64,000 bases of DNA from Candidatus Macondimonas diazotrophica (GTDB lineage: Bacteria; Pseudomonadota; Gammaproteobacteria; UBA5335): assembly GCF_004684205.1 (NCBI RefSeq), contig NZ_SRIO01000007.1:62001-126000 (forward strand), in the 5' to 3' direction. The notes beneath the pieces are model-generated. The model worked only from the letters and a program-made list of their open reading frames with translations, did not search any database and was not told the DNA's origin. Both the position numbers and the translations under genes were made by a program. Shown here piece by piece: positions 42,435 through 54,872 of the stretch (within the stretch, counting starts at the first letter, position 1; each line of letters begins with the position of its first letter).

Positions 42435-43799
42435 ATGCGCCCCGACGGGCGGGCGGGCTTCGCCGGTCCTCCGCGGCCGGTCGGCGAGCTACAGGTACTG
42501 ACCGATGTAACCTGGCACGATGCGACCGGGCGACGCCATGCCGAGCAAGCGATTTTCGATGCCCAATTGGCCATGATCCGCGCTGCCAGACGCCTGATCG
42601 TGGCCGATCTGTTCCTGTTCAACCCATGGCGAGGGGCGGCGACAGGGGTGTTCCAGGCGCGCTGCCAGGCCTTGACCGAAGCACTGGTGGCCCAGCGCCG
42701 CCGCCATCCCGAGCTGCGCGTGGTGCTGATCACCGACCCGATCAATACGGCCTACGGCGCCGAATGGCCCGATCATTTCCGGCAATTGCAGGCGGCTGGT
42801 GTGACACTCGTAATTACGCCGCTGAAATACCTCGCCGACAGCAATCCAGCCTGGTCCGGGCTGTGGCGCGGCGCGCTGCGGCATTTCGGGTTGGATGGTC
42901 GGGGACGCTTGCCGCATCCGTTCGGCGAGGGCGAGGTGGGGTTCGGAACCTATTTCAGATTGCTGCACTTCAAGGCCAATCATCGCAAGACACTGATCAG
43001 TGATGAGGGCGACCGGTGGCTTGGGCTGATTTCATCGGCCAACCCGCATGACGCCAGCTGCTGGCATCACAATCTGGCGCTGCGTTTCGACGGCCCGGCT
43101 GTGGCGGATTTGATGGCGACCGAAAATCAGGTCTTGGCGCTGGCCGGAGAAGCGCCGATCGATGTGCCGGCGCTGCCCGCGGAACCCGTCTCCATCGGGA
43201 TCTTGGCGCCGGCGCTCCAGGTGGCGGTGCTGACCGAAGCCGGGATCCGGGATCGGGTCCTGGCCGAATTACAGAAACTCAGGTCAGGCGACCGTGTCAT
43301 GCTGGCAATGTTCTACCTTGCCCATCGTCCGATCGTCCGCGCTTTGATTGCAGCGCATCGGCGCGGCGCTGAGGTGCGAATTCTGCTGGATGCAAATCAC
43401 GATGCCTTCGGGCATCGCAAGGACGGCTTGCCCAATCGGCAGGTGGCCTGGGAGCTGGATCGGGCGGGCATTGCCGTGCGCTGGTTCAAGACCCAGGGCG
43501 AGCAGGCTCATGGCAAATGGCTGTTGATTCGGCGTGCCGACGGCGGCGGCTGCCTGGTGAGCGGTTCGGCCAACTTCACACGCCGCAATCTGGATGGCTT
43601 CAATCTCGAAACCGATCTCGTGGTGACCGGACCGGCGGCGCACTCGGTTTTCCAGTCGGTCGGAACCTTATTCGAACGGCAGTGGCGCAATGAAGACGGT
43701 ATCGAGTTTAGCCTGGCCTATGGCGTGTTCGCCGAACGGCGGCTGCTGAAATACTTGCGCTACCGGTTCATGGAATTCTCGGGCTGGAGTACATTCTGA
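42435..43799 (+). CDS. Phospholipase D-superfamily protein (cardiolipin synthase-like)
   Basis: A protein of about 454 residues with two PLD/HKD half-sites. The first is KANHRKTLISDEGD (HxK-x4-D intact); the second is EQAHGKWLLIRRADG (HxK present, the Asp shifted), followed by SGSANFTRRNLDGFNLETD. It resembles cytosolic PLD-like or cardiolipin-synthase-like transferases that exchange phosphatidyl groups. A GTG at 42402 would add 11 residues and overlap the methyltransferase; the ATG 42435 after that gene's stop is chosen, without a clear ribosome site either way. Confidence 0.8.
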   Translation: MRPDGRAGFAGPPRPVGELQVLTDVTWHDATGRRHAEQAIFDAQLAMIRAARRLIVADLFLFNPWRGAATGVFQARCQALTEALVAQRRRHPELRVVLITDPINTAYGAEWPDHFRQLQAAGVTLVITPLKYLADSNPAWSGLWRGALRHFGLDGRGRLPHPFGEGEVGFGTYFRLLHFKANHRKTLISDEGDRWLGLISSANPHDASCWHHNLALRFDGPAVADLMATENQVLALAGEAPIDVPALPAEPVSIGILAPALQVAVLTEAGIRDRVLAELQKLRSGDRVMLAMFYLAHRPIVRALIAAHRRGAEVRILLDANHDAFGHRKDGLPNRQVAWELDRAGIAVRWFKTQGEQAHGKWLLIRRADGGGCLVSGSANFTRRNLDGFNLETDLVVTGPAAHSVFQSVGTLFERQWRNEDGIEFSLAYGVFAERRLLKYLRYRFMEFSGWSTF

Positions 43800-43873
43800 G
43801 ACGGCTCGTCCAGTACGGGACGCTGGACGCGCAACCTCTCCACCCGCGCGGCGACACGGGAGTGGCTAAGGCA

Positions 43874-45751
43874 ATGGACAAGACCCTGCGATTTCATCTG
43901 ATCTACTTTTTCTTTGCCTTGATTGCGTTGCTGCTGATGCGGGATGTCTGGCAGCAGGTCGAGCAGGTCGAGACCATCGACTACAGCGTGTTCCAGTCCT
44001 ACCTCGAGTCGGGCGAGATCGAGGAGGTGACGGTGAAGGGGCAATATCTGACCGGCATCCTGCGCCAGCCAACCGAGTCGGGACGCACGCAGTTCGTAAC
44101 CACGCGGGTCGAACCGGCGCTGGCCGATGAGCTTTTGAAATCTGGGGTGCGCTTTCGCGGTACCGCAGACAATCCCTGGGTCCGTGAGGTGCTGTCCTGG
44201 ATCGTACCCATCAGCCTTCTGGTGCTGTTCTGGTCGTTTTTGCTGCGACGGATGGGGCAGGGCCAGAGCGGCTTGATGGCCATCGGTCGCAGCAAGGCCA
44301 AAGTCTATGTGGAAAGCAATACGCGGGTGAGCTTCGAAGATGTGGCCGGCGTGGACGAGGCCAAGGAAGAGTTGCGCGAGATTGTGACGTTCCTGAAGCA
44401 ACCCGCCGGCTACGGCAAGCTCGGCGCGCGCATTCCCAAGGGAATCCTGCTGGTGGGGCCGCCGGGGACTGGCAAGACGCTGTTGGCCCGGGCCTTGGCC
44501 GGGGAAGCGCAGGTGCCGTTCTTTTCCATCAGCGGGTCGGAGTTTGTGGAGCTGTTTGTCGGTGTCGGCGCAGCGCGGGTGCGGGATCTGTTCGAACAGG
44601 CCCGTAAGTCTGCGCCCGCCATCATCTTCATTGACGAGCTCGATGCGCTGGGTCGCGCGCGCGGCGCCTTTCCCGGTGCCGGCGGACATGATGAACGCGA
44701 GCAGACACTCAACCAGTTGCTGGCGGAAATGGATGGATTCGATCCGTCGGGCGGACTGGTTCTGGTGGCGGCGACCAATCGCCCGGAGATTCTTGATCCC
44801 GCGCTACTGCGGGCGGGGCGTTTCGATCGGCAGATTCTGGTGGACCGCCCAGACAAACGGGGGCGGGTGCAGATCCTCCAGGTGCATCTGAAGAAAATCC
44901 GCCTGGCGTCGGGCCTCGATCCCGAACAGATCGCCAGCCTGACCACCGGATTTTCCGGTGCCGATCTGGCCAATCTGGTTAACGAAGCCGCCCTGTTCGC
45001 GACCCGCCGGGGTGCGGAGGCAGTGACCATGGATGATTTCACCGCAGCGGTGGAACGAATCGTGGCGGGCCTGGAAAAGCGCAATCGGCTACTCAATCCG
45101 CGCGAACGCGAGATCGTCGCACACCATGAGATGGGTCATGCATTCATCGCCCTGGGATTGGGTGGGAGCGAGCGGGTGCACAAGGTTTCGATCATTCCCC
45201 GCGGGGTCGGCGCGCTGGGCTACACCATCCAGCGGCCCACTGAGGATCGCTTTTTGATGAGTCGTGGTGAACTGGAAAACAAGATTGCCGTCCTGCTGGG
45301 TGGGCGCGCGGCCGAAGTGTTGATATTCAATGAATTGTCGACAGGCGCTGCGGATGATCTGGTCAAGGCCACCGATATCGCGCGCAACATGGTGATTCGT
45401 TACGGCATGGACACGGCGCTTGGCCATGTGGCCTATGCCGCTGAACAGCCCCGTTTTCTGGAAGGGACTGGCGAAATGCCGACCCGATTGCCGGTGAGCG
45501 AGCAAACGGCAGAGCGGATCGACGAAGCGGTCCAGCGCATCATGGCCCAGTCTTTCGAGCGCGCCAGCGCGTTTCTGCAGCGCAACCGCTCACTCCTGGA
45601 AGCCGCGGCGCAGGAATTGCTGCGCCGTGAAACGCTGGATGAAGCGCACCTCAGCGAATGGGCGCGACAACTGGTACGGGCTGAGCCTGGTGTGGCAACG
45701 GCGTCTTCGCCGCTTGCCGGCTCGATGCAGGCCGGCGGGGAGCGATCCTGA
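43874..45751 (+). CDS. ftsH: FtsH-family ATP-dependent zinc metalloprotease
   Basis: A membrane AAA+ protease of about 625 residues. It has two transmembrane helices flanking a periplasmic domain (about 10-25 and 108-128), an AAA module with Walker [14 protein letters not shown], Walker [13 protein letters not shown] and [11 protein letters not shown], and an M41 domain with zinc site [10 protein letters not shown]. FtsH degrades misfolded membrane proteins and regulators. The neighbourhood (PLD gene, argB) is not the usual rlmE-ftsH-folP context, so this is probably a second copy (inference). A GTG at 43862 would add four residues. Confidence 0.92.
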   Translation: MDKTLRFHLIYFFFALIALLLMRDVWQQVEQVETIDYSVFQSYLESGEIEEVTVKGQYLTGILRQPTESGRTQFVTTRVEPALADELLKSGVRFRGTADNPWVREVLSWIVPISLLVLFWSFLLRRMGQGQSGLMAIGRSKAKVYVESNTRVSFEDVAGVDEAKEELREIVTFLKQPAGYGKLGARIPKGILLVGPPGTGKTLLARALAGEAQVPFFSISGSEFVELFVGVGAARVRDLFEQARKSAPAIIFIDELDALGRARGAFPGAGGHDEREQTLNQLLAEMDGFDPSGGLVLVAATNRPEILDPALLRAGRFDRQILVDRPDKRGRVQILQVHLKKIRLASGLDPEQIASLTTGFSGADLANLVNEAALFATRRGAEAVTMDDFTAAVERIVAGLEKRNRLLNPREREIVAHHEMGHAFIALGLGGSERVHKVSIIPRGVGALGYTIQRPTEDRFLMSRGELENKIAVLLGGRAAEVLIFNELSTGAADDLVKATDIARNMVIRYGMDTALGHVAYAAEQPRFLEGTGEMPTRLPVSEQTAERIDEAVQRIMAQSFERASAFLQRNRSLLEAAAQELLRRETLDEAHLSEWARQLVRAEPGVATASSPLAGSMQAGGERS

Positions 45752-45761
45752 TTGCCTATAA

Positions 45762-47262
<1,501 letters not shown>

Positions 47263-47337
47263 ATCGGCCTCCGCGTCCCCTCATGGACACGGTAGCGACC
47301 GCTTCGGCAGAGACTTGAGTTGATTTCCGGACGCGCT

Positions 47338-47988
47338 TCAGGCGGCGGCTGGATCGCCATAGCGTTCGCGGTAGGCGGTCACGGCGCGACGGATGGTGTC
47401 ATCCCCCTGCCCGAACAAGTAACTTTCGATGTCGCTCAAGGTGGCGATGCTGATGACTGCGAGGTCCAGGGTTTCGGTCACTTCCCGCACCGCTGAGCGC
47501 TCTCCCGTGCCTTTTTCCTGACGGTCCAGGCAGATCAAGACTCCGACTGGAGTGGCGCCGGCATTGCGGATCAACTCGACGGATTCACGCACGGCGGTTC
47601 CAGCGGTCATCACATCGTCGACGATCAGGATCCGCCCCTTCAGGGGTGCGCCGACCACGACACCGCCCTCGCCGTGATCCTTGGCTTCCTTGCGGTTGAA
47701 GGCCCAGGGCACGTCCCGCTCAAAATCGCGCGCCAACGCGATCGCTGTGGCTGCAGCCAGCGGAATCCCCTTGTAGGCGGGGCCGAACAGCATATCGAAG
47801 CCGATTCCCGCCTCCGTCACGGCAGTGGCGTAGAAATGCCCCAATGCCGAAAGCGCCGCGCCGGTCTGGAATTGGCCGGCATTGAAGAAATACGGGCTGA
47901 TTCTGCCCGACTTGAGCGTGAACTCGCCAAAGCGAAGCGCGCCATGGCCGATGGCAAAACGCACGAAATCCTGGCGGCATTGGGACAT
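47338..47988 (-). CDS. pyrE: Orotate phosphoribosyltransferase
   Basis: A 216-residue type I phosphoribosyltransferase making OMP from orotate and PRPP. The PRPP loop is [42 protein letters not shown] and [13 protein letters not shown] (catalytic Lys loop) are all conserved. GAGGATTCC precedes the ATG at 47988. pyrC lies 30 kb away, so pyrimidine genes are dispersed. Confidence 0.97.
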   Translation of the reverse strand: MSQCRQDFVRFAIGHGALRFGEFTLKSGRISPYFFNAGQFQTGAALSALGHFYATAVTEAGIGFDMLFGPAYKGIPLAAATAIALARDFERDVPWAFNRKEAKDHGEGGVVVGAPLKGRILIVDDVMTAGTAVRESVELIRNAGATPVGVLICLDRQEKGTGERSAVREVTETLDLAVISIATLSDIESYLFGQGDDTIRRAVTAYRERYGDPAAA

Positions 47989-48088
47989 GGAATCCTCATG
48001 GGGTGGATTCGACACAGGGAGGGCATGATAGCAGTGATCGCGGATCAGGGCCGTGGCGCAGTGTGGCTCGCACGGCCTGATCTCTGTT

Positions 48089-48958
48089 TCAGGGCTGGGC
48101 GGCTGTTTCGGCTGCAAGGAAAAGAGCGGGGTCGACCAAGTTGCCATTGAGGGCTACACCCCAATGCAGATGGGCACCGGTAGCTCTGCCGGTTCGTCCA
48201 ACCTGACCCAGCAGCTGGCCGGGCTGAAGGGACTCGCCTTTTTGCACCGCGAAGCTGCTGAGGTGACAGTACATCGACACCAGCCCTCCACCATGATCCA
48301 CGAAGACGGTCTTGCCGTTGAAGTAGAAGTCGCCGATGTCGATCACGATGCCGGCGGCAGGTGTCTGAATCGGCGTGCCTTCCGCTGCGGCGATATCGAG
48401 GCCGCTGTGTGGCTTGCGAGGCTTGCCATTGAACAGGCGACGCAATCCGAAGGGGCTCGAAGTTGGTCCGGCCGCCGGTTGCGCCAGCGGCCAGGGAAAA
48501 TCACCAGAGGTCGGGCGGTAATAGGTCAGCGCCGCGCGGATACGAGACTGTTCCTGGCGAACCCGCTCCAGTGTCGCCACATCCAGATCGACCATCTTGG
48601 GCGGGACGGTCAGTTTCTGGGTCGGATAGTGTTTGTCCTCGACCGTAAACGCTAGATGTCGAACGTGACCTTCGGCATCTTGCCAGTTGAGCTGATGTGG
48701 GCCTGGCTTGGCGTCGAGCCCAAGACCTACGAGCGCCACGGCACGATCGTCTTCATGGATCAGCCAGATCGGGTAATCCTCATAGGACGCCGATTGCGCA
48801 TCGGGCGGGAGCGTCAAGACCGCGATCCCACCGGGTGTCGGCGTCGAAGGCATCAATGCCCAGGCAGTGGGGGCTAACATCAGCAGCACTCCGGCGAACA
48901 AGGCGATGCGCGACCGAATGGATGCAAAAGCGGACTGAGCGGGGATTCGGCAATACAT
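48089..48958 (-). CDS. M23-family (LytM-type) metallopeptidase
   Basis: A 289-residue exported protein: signal peptide (about 12-35), a beta-rich N-terminal domain, then an M23 domain with active zinc ligands in [10 protein letters not shown] (HxxxD) and [12 protein letters not shown] (HxH). These residues are intact, so it can act as a peptidoglycan endopeptidase rather than only as an amidase activator. It lies ten bases downstream of xseA on the same strand, probably co-transcribed. Confidence 0.92.
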   Translation of the reverse strand: MYCRIPAQSAFASIRSRIALFAGVLLMLAPTAWALMPSTPTPGGIAVLTLPPDAQSASYEDYPIWLIHEDDRAVALVGLGLDAKPGPHQLNWQDAEGHVRHLAFTVEDKHYPTQKLTVPPKMVDLDVATLERVRQEQSRIRAALTYYRPTSGDFPWPLAQPAAGPTSSPFGLRRLFNGKPRKPHSGLDIAAAEGTPIQTPAAGIVIDIGDFYFNGKTVFVDHGGGLVSMYCHLSSFAVQKGESLQPGQLLGQVGRTGRATGAHLHWGVALNGNLVDPALFLAAETAAQP

Positions 48959-48968
48959 TGATGACGGC

Positions 48969-50324
48969 TCACAGGTCGGTGGAAGTTTCGACGAGGCAGG
49001 TCAGCAGACCCTGGTGCAGATGGACTTGAACCTGGCTGCCGGGGCAGGCCTGCGCTGCGGCATGAACCACAGCGCCATCGGGCAGCCGTTTGACGATGGC
49101 ATAGCCACGTTCCAGGGTTCCCAATGGGCTGACCGAGCCGAGTGCCCGGCTCAAGTTGGCCAACTGGCTTGCCTGATGGGCCAATCTCCCGGCCATGCTG
49201 CGGTCGAGCGCTTGGCGCAGGTGCTGCAGCTGTTCCCGCCCGCGGCGCAGGCGCAGGAGCGGCCGTTCCGCCCACAAGCGGGCTTGCTGCACGGTGAGGC
49301 GCTGCGTTGTGCGATCGAGTCGATAGCGCATAGCCCGATGCAGCCGGCTCTCCAGTTCATCCAGCGCCTGCCGTTGGTGCTCCAGACGACGTTCCGGGTG
49401 GCATTGGCCCAGCCGATGGCTCAGCTGTTGGATGCGGAGCCGGTCCCGATCCAGCCGCTGGTGAGTCAGATGCGCCAGCCGCGCTTCCGATTGACGAAAG
49501 CGGCGCATCAGATCCGTCCCATCGGGCACCACGCTTTCCGCCGCCGCCGACGGCGTGGGTGCACGCAGATCAGAGACGAAATCGGCAATGGTGAAGTCGA
49601 TTTCATGACCCACGCCGGTCACGATCGGCAGCGGAAAGGCATTGATGGCGCGAGCGACCTCCTCGAGATTGAACGCCCAGAGATCTTCGAGGGAGCCGCC
49701 GCCCCGAGCAAGGATGAGGACATCGATTTCGCGGCGCACACCGGCGAGTTCCAGCGCCCGAATGATCTGTGGCGCAGCATCGACGCCCTGGACTGCGACC
49801 GGATACAGCACCACTCGCGCTGCCGGATAACGACGGTTCAAGACATGCAGAATATCGCGCAGTGCGGCACCGGTGGGTGAGGTGATCACACCAATGGTGT
49901 GCGGATGGGTCGGCAGCGGGCGCTTGCGGCTCGCCTCGAAAAGTCCTTCTGCTGCGAGCCTGGCCTTGAGCGCTTCGAACGCCATGCGCAGCGCGCCTTC
50001 CCCAGCCGGCTGCATCTGGTCGGCGATGAGCTGAAACTCGCCGCGGTTCTCGTACAGGCTGACTTGAGCCCGGAGCTGTACCTGGAGTCCATTGTCCGGA
50101 CGCAGTGACAGTCCCTGATTTCGATTGCGAAACATCGCGCAGCGGACCTGCGCATGGGCATCTTTGAGTGTGAAATACCAGTGACCCGAGGCTGCCCGGG
50201 TAAAATTGGAAAGCTCGCCCATGACCCATAAAGGGGGAAAACCGCTTTCCAGAATTTGCCGGGCTTCCCGATTGAGCTGGGAAACACTGTAGACCGCTTG
50301 TGAGACATCGGTGCGAGCAGGCAT
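48969..50324 (-). CDS. xseA: Exodeoxyribonuclease VII large subunit
   Basis: A 451-residue protein with an N-terminal OB-fold (WVMGELSNFTRAASGHWYFT), catalytic domain motifs GVITSPTGAALRDI, LILARGGGSLEDLWAFN and VTGVGHEIDFTIADFVSD, and a long coiled-coil C-terminus. With XseB it degrades single-stranded DNA. xseB is not adjacent. Normal length and all catalytic motifs are present. Confidence 0.96.
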   Translation of the reverse strand: MPARTDVSQAVYSVSQLNREARQILESGFPPLWVMGELSNFTRAASGHWYFTLKDAHAQVRCAMFRNRNQGLSLRPDNGLQVQLRAQVSLYENRGEFQLIADQMQPAGEGALRMAFEALKARLAAEGLFEASRKRPLPTHPHTIGVITSPTGAALRDILHVLNRRYPAARVVLYPVAVQGVDAAPQIIRALELAGVRREIDVLILARGGGSLEDLWAFNLEEVARAINAFPLPIVTGVGHEIDFTIADFVSDLRAPTPSAAAESVVPDGTDLMRRFRQSEARLAHLTHQRLDRDRLRIQQLSHRLGQCHPERRLEHQRQALDELESRLHRAMRYRLDRTTQRLTVQQARLWAERPLLRLRRGREQLQHLRQALDRSMAGRLAHQASQLANLSRALGSVSPLGTLERGYAIVKRLPDGAVVHAAAQACPGSQVQVHLHQGLLTCLVETSTDL

Positions 50325-50375
50325 CCGGCTATCATAGCCACCGGGGGTCGGGTCGCGCCAGCGTTGATCTGCGAA

Positions 50376-50594
50376 TCAGCGCTTCCAATCCGCGCACATG
50401 GACTGGCATTCCCCGCGCCATGGACAGTTCTCCGCTCGGCACGAGTAGCGGGCTTCCGTTCCGAAACACGGGCCAAACCCAATCTTTCGCTGAATACCCC
50501 ATACCTCCCATCGCCGGTCGGAAAAATCCCGCCCGCCATGCAATTCGATAACACGTTCCTGATAGAGCCGGCCGAATTGGGAGTCCTGTCTCAT
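50376..50594 (-). CDS. Small cysteine-rich protein of unknown function
   Basis: A 72-residue basic protein whose last 30 residues carry five cysteines (43, 52, 57, 63, 67) in GPCFGTEARYSC and CPWRGECQSMC, ending ADWKR; a compact metal-binding or Fe-S site is plausible. AGGAG seven bases before the ATG is an excellent ribosome site, which argues that it is a real gene in an otherwise empty 550-base gap between glgA and xseA. No family was recognised with certainty. Confidence 0.65.
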   Translation of the reverse strand: MRQDSQFGRLYQERVIELHGGRDFSDRRWEVWGIQRKIGFGPCFGTEARYSCRAENCPWRGECQSMCADWKR

Positions 50595-50873
50595 TGCATG
50601 TCTCCTGACTGCGGGGTTGGGGCTATAGCGGCAAGGCTTTGAAAATCTTTAAAAGGAAAACGGCCAATGGTCATGCAAGAAATGTTGACGAATGGCACGT
50701 GTGTCCTTGAGATCGATACAGCGCTTTAAAGTTCACTTGCGCGGATCAGCAAATGTCATCGGCTCATCAACTCTATGGGAATGCCCAAGCGGCTGAAAGC
50801 GTCTTCTTTTGTTGTCACAAAACTGCATAATTCAGGCCAATAAGCGCGTCACTCAACTTCGTCCGTCTCGGTG
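50595..50873. other. Intergenic stretch between the small Cys-rich gene and glgA
   Basis: Relatively AT-rich, without a credible gene. It contains an AT hairpin TTTTGT-TGTC-ACAAAA near 50813-50828 and no clear terminator for glgA or promoter for the small gene. Confidence 0.4.
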
Positions 50874-52373
50874 TCAATTCGATGAGCCACGCCGCAGTAA
50901 TTGCTGATAGATGGTGTGGTAGAGGCGGGCACTGTTGGTCCAGCTAAAATCCTGTGCCATGGCGGCGTGCACCAGTTTGTGCCATTGGTCCTTTTGCTTG
51001 TAATAATTCAGGGCGCGCCGCACGGTATCGAGCAGCGAAGACGCCGTGGCCGGAGCGAACTGGAATCCGGTGGCGGTTCCTGCGGCGAGCGTCGCAGGTG
51101 TGGTGTCTATGACGCTGTCCGCCAGTCCCCCGCAACGGTGGACGATGGGCGGCGTGCCGTATCGCAGACTGTAGAGCTGATTCAGGCCGCATGGTTCGAA
51201 GCGCGATGGCATGAGGAACAGGTCGCAGCCGGCCTCGATGCGATGGGCCAGCCTTTCATCGAAACCGATTCGGCAGGCGACATATCCCGGCAGTTGCGCG
51301 CACGCCTGTTGAAGGCGTGCTTCCAGTTCAGGCATCCCGGATCCCAGAAATGCCAGCTGGACGGGCAAGCGAACGAGTTCGGGCAGGATGTCCAGAATCA
51401 GATCGATTCCCTTTTGCGGAACCAGCCTGGCGATGAATCCCAACAGAGGGATATCAGCCTGAACCGTCAGGCCCATTTCGGCTTGAAGGGCGCGTTTGAT
51501 CGCGGCTTTTCCGGTCAGATCGTCGGCATCGTAGTGCGCGGGGAGGTGTGGATCGCCGACAGGATCCCAGAGCGCGGTATCGATGCCATTGAGCACCCCA
51601 TGCAGGACGGCCCGGCGGTGCCGGAGCAGTCCATCAAGCCCTTCGCCCAAGGCTGGGGTCTGGATTTCCTCGGCGTAGGTGGGGCTGACGGTGCTCAGCG
51701 CATCGGCAAAGACCAGCCCTCCCTTGATCAGGCTCGTCTGGCCGTAGAATTCGAGTGCATCGGCATGATGGAGCCAGAACGGCAAACCCAGTTCATTCAG
51801 GATCCCGGGCGGGAAATCGCCGCGATATTGCAGATTGTGAATGGTGAACAGCACCGGCTGCGCCACACGTTCGAGCAACATCCATACGGGGATCAAGCCC
51901 GTCTGCCAGTCATTGGCGTGGACGAGGTCAGGTTTCCAGGACAGACCAGCTCGGCCGGCGGCGAGGCGCGCTGCGACGCGGCAAAGCCGGTTGAAGCGTT
52001 GCGCGTTGTCGGGCCAGTCGCGTCCCCCCTCATCCAGATAGGGGTTGCCGGGCCGGTCGCTGAAGCCGGGGCTGTCCAGTAACCAAACCGGCACACCGAG
52101 GACCTTGGCGGGCAAGATGTGCAGCTGGCAGTCGGCCATGCCTGGCGGCGGTGAGAAACGGGATTCCGGTTTCCAGGACTTTCGAGGGCTGGCAAGGTCG
52201 TGATAGGCAGGGATCAAGACCCGGACATCCACACCCAGCGCCGCCAAGGCAGCCGGTAGCCCACCGGCCACATCCGCAAGTCCCCCGGTCTTGATGAGCG
52301 GAGCCATCTCGCTGGCGACGAACAGAACCTTCAGTGCCCGCACAGCCCGGACCGGTCGCTTGGCGCCGCTCAT
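50874..52373 (-). CDS. glgA: Glycogen synthase (ADP-glucose)
   Basis: A 499-residue GT5 enzyme extending alpha-1,4-glucan from ADP-glucose. The N-terminal ADP-glucose motif is [31 protein letters not shown], the [14 protein letters not shown] segment and the C-terminal [20 protein letters not shown] are conserved. Its ATG overlaps the glgB stop by four bases, so the two are coupled. The frame is open upstream into glgB but the ATG at 52373 gives the family N-terminus. Confidence 0.96.
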   Translation of the reverse strand: MSGAKRPVRAVRALKVLFVASEMAPLIKTGGLADVAGGLPAALAALGVDVRVLIPAYHDLASPRKSWKPESRFSPPPGMADCQLHILPAKVLGVPVWLLDSPGFSDRPGNPYLDEGGRDWPDNAQRFNRLCRVAARLAAGRAGLSWKPDLVHANDWQTGLIPVWMLLERVAQPVLFTIHNLQYRGDFPPGILNELGLPFWLHHADALEFYGQTSLIKGGLVFADALSTVSPTYAEEIQTPALGEGLDGLLRHRRAVLHGVLNGIDTALWDPVGDPHLPAHYDADDLTGKAAIKRALQAEMGLTVQADIPLLGFIARLVPQKGIDLILDILPELVRLPVQLAFLGSGMPELEARLQQACAQLPGYVACRIGFDERLAHRIEAGCDLFLMPSRFEPCGLNQLYSLRYGTPPIVHRCGGLADSVIDTTPATLAAGTATGFQFAPATASSLLDTVRRALNYYKQKDQWHKLVHAAMAQDFSWTNSARLYHTIYQQLLRRGSSN

Positions 52374-54568
52374 GACGCCGATCCAGTGTGGCGCAGGATG
52401 ATGCCACCCAGCGGCGGAAGGGTCACTGACAGTGAATGGGGATGATCCATCCAGGGCAGGGCATCGCTGGCGACGCCGCCCGCATTGCCTCGGTTGCTGC
52501 CCCCATAGATTTCGGCGTCCGAGTTCAAGACCTCCCGATACCATCCGGCACGCGGGACGCCGACACGGTAGCCGGCCCGCGGAATCGGCGTGAAGTTGAG
52601 CACGACGACGACTTCGTCGGGGCCACACATGCGCCGATAAGCGATCACTGATTGTGCCGCGTCGTGACAATCAATCCAGGAAAATCCGTCCGCGGCAAAG
52701 TCCTGTCCATGCAAGGCGGGCCACTCACGGTAGAGCCGGTTCAGATCACCGAGCAGGCGCATGAGGCCCTGGCGGCGCGGATCGGCCTGCTGATCCCATG
52801 GCAGGGATTCGTCATGGCGCCATTCCCAAGGCTGAGCCATCTCGCTGCCCATGAACAGCAGCTTCTTTCCCGGGTAGGTCAGCATGTAAGTGTAGAGCAG
52901 GCGCAGATTGGCCATCTTTTGCCATTCATCTCCGGGCATCTTCTGCCACATCGAGCCTTTGCCATGCACGACTTCATCATGGGAAAAGGGCAGGACAAAA
53001 TTTTCGCTGAAGGCGTAGAGCAGGCCGAAGGTCAGATCCTGGTGTTCGTAATGGCGATAGATCGGGTCCTTGCTCATGTAGCGCAAGGTGTCATGCATCC
53101 AGCCCATGTTCCATTTCATGGAGAACCCCAGTCCGCCCACATAGGTGGGGCGCGTGACCTGCGGCCAGGCAGTGGATTCCTCCGCAATCGTGACCGAGCC
53201 CGGTGCCTCGCGGTGGGTAACGGTATTCAGCTCGCGAAGAAAGTCGACTGCTTCCAGATGTTCGTTGCCCCCATGGCGATTGGGCAGCCATTCCCCGGGT
53301 CCACGTGAATAATCCAGATAAAGCATGGAGGCCACGGCATCGACGCGCAGGCCGTCGATATGGAACTCTTCGAGCCAGTACAGTGCACTGGAAATCAGGA
53401 AGCCGCGCACTTCGTTGCGCGCATAGTTGAACACGAGTGTTCCCCATTCCCGATGTTCGCCGCGGCGCCAGTCTTCGTGTTCGTAGAGCGCGCTGCCATC
53501 GAAGCGGGCCAAGCCGAAACCATCCCGGGGAAAGTGGCCCGGAACCCAATCCAGATACACGCCGATTCCCGCCTGGTGGCACCGGTCCACAAATTCCCGT
53601 AATCCATCCGGATCGCCATGCCGGCTGGTGGGTGCGAAAAAGCCGGTCGTCTGGTAGCCCCAGGAGGCATCCAGTGGATGCTCGGTGATGGGCAGCAGTT
53701 CGATGTGGGTAAAACCCAGCTGCTGCACGTAGGGGATCAATTCGTCGGCCAGCTCGCGGTAATCCAGAAAGCGCCCGTCCGCGTGCCGACGCCACGATCC
53801 AAGATGCACTTCATAGATAGAAATAGGCTTGTGCTGCCAGCCGTCGCGCTGGCTCATCCAGTCGCTGTCACGCCATCGATACATACTGGACCCGCAAACC
53901 CGGGCCGCAGTTCCGGGCCGCATTTCGAAAGCTCGGCCGTAGGGATCCGTCTTGACCAACAGCGTGCTGTGCGGACGGCTGCGGATCTCGAACTTGTACA
54001 GACAGCCTTCGGACACTTCCGGAATGAACAGCTCCCAAACCCCGGTGTAACCGCGATTATGCATGGGATGGATGCGGCCGTCCCAGTCATTGAAGTCGCC
54101 GACCACGCTGACGCGCTCGGCATTGGGCGCCCACACGGCGAACAGCGTACCCCGGATGCCATCGATCGTCTGGATATGGGCGCCCAGCATCTGCCAGACA
54201 TGCAGGTGTTTGCCATGATGGAACTGCCCGAGGGCTTCATCCGACAGCAGGAGCGGAAACGTATAGGCATCCGTGCGTTCCTGCACGGCACCGCTTTCGT
54301 CTTCCCACTGGTAGGTGTAGTGGACAGGCAGATGCTCGGTCGGACCCTTCCAGAAAAACAGATCAGTGTCGTCCCAGCGTGTCATCGGGTCCTTGCTTGG
54401 CAACAGCCAGGCGGCCCGGGCTCCCGGGATACGGATGCGGACCGTGCACTGAGCGCCGTCCAGATGTCGACCCAGGATCGCCCCTGGGTTGTGGTGGCGC
54501 TGTTCCAGCAGCAGGCGCAGGTCTTCGGCAAGAATGGAATTCAACGGGTTCAATGCGCGCGTGGGCAT
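52370..54568 (-). CDS. glgB: 1,4-alpha-glucan branching enzyme
   Basis: A 732-residue GH13 enzyme. N-terminal CBM48 domain(s) ([20 protein letters not shown]) precede the catalytic barrel, with nucleophile Asp in [17 protein letters not shown], acid/base Glu in [10 protein letters not shown] and transition-state Asp in [13 protein letters not shown]. It introduces alpha-1,6 branches. ATG 54568 is chosen, preceded by GGAG five bases upstream; a TTG at 54589 would add seven residues. It begins the leftward glgB-glgA unit. Confidence 0.96.
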   Translation of the reverse strand: MPTRALNPLNSILAEDLRLLLEQRHHNPGAILGRHLDGAQCTVRIRIPGARAAWLLPSKDPMTRWDDTDLFFWKGPTEHLPVHYTYQWEDESGAVQERTDAYTFPLLLSDEALGQFHHGKHLHVWQMLGAHIQTIDGIRGTLFAVWAPNAERVSVVGDFNDWDGRIHPMHNRGYTGVWELFIPEVSEGCLYKFEIRSRPHSTLLVKTDPYGRAFEMRPGTAARVCGSSMYRWRDSDWMSQRDGWQHKPISIYEVHLGSWRRHADGRFLDYRELADELIPYVQQLGFTHIELLPITEHPLDASWGYQTTGFFAPTSRHGDPDGLREFVDRCHQAGIGVYLDWVPGHFPRDGFGLARFDGSALYEHEDWRRGEHREWGTLVFNYARNEVRGFLISSALYWLEEFHIDGLRVDAVASMLYLDYSRGPGEWLPNRHGGNEHLEAVDFLRELNTVTHREAPGSVTIAEESTAWPQVTRPTYVGGLGFSMKWNMGWMHDTLRYMSKDPIYRHYEHQDLTFGLLYAFSENFVLPFSHDEVVHGKGSMWQKMPGDEWQKMANLRLLYTYMLTYPGKKLLFMGSEMAQPWEWRHDESLPWDQQADPRRQGLMRLLGDLNRLYREWPALHGQDFAADGFSWIDCHDAAQSVIAYRRMCGPDEVVVVLNFTPIPRAGYRVGVPRAGWYREVLNSDAEIYGGSNRGNAGGVASDALPWMDHPHSLSVTLPPLGGIILRHTGSAS

Positions 54569-54872
54569 ACCGACTCCAATGAGTGCCAACGGAGATAGGC
54601 GACAAGAATGCCATCAAAGGCCGGATGGCGGTTGCCGGATCGGCCAGCAGAAATTTCTGGCATGGTATCTGCTGAACACACAATCGTGTGATACAGATGC
54701 CGGCAGGATAGCGGATAACTACCCCCGCGCCGAAACCTTTGTGCTCACACGATTCGTGGAAGTCGAACTCCAGTCAGGAAACTTTGTCATGATGTAAAGC
54801 AAAACCGCTGATGTCAGCCGATGTAAAACTTGGGGTGCATCGGCAACCGCATCCTCTACCTGTGGAGAACTC
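54569..54872. promoter_or_regulatory. Divergent glgB/glgC control region with a composite hairpin
   Basis: About 300 gene-free bases. GGTATCTG (54664-54671) pairs with CAGATGCC (54694-54701), one G-U pair, enclosing a second perfect hairpin CACAC-AATC-GTGTG (54677-54690). No T-run follows, so an operator or leader structure is likelier than a terminator. GATGTAAA occurs twice (near 54793 and 54823). No consensus promoter was assigned with confidence in either direction. Confidence 0.45.
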
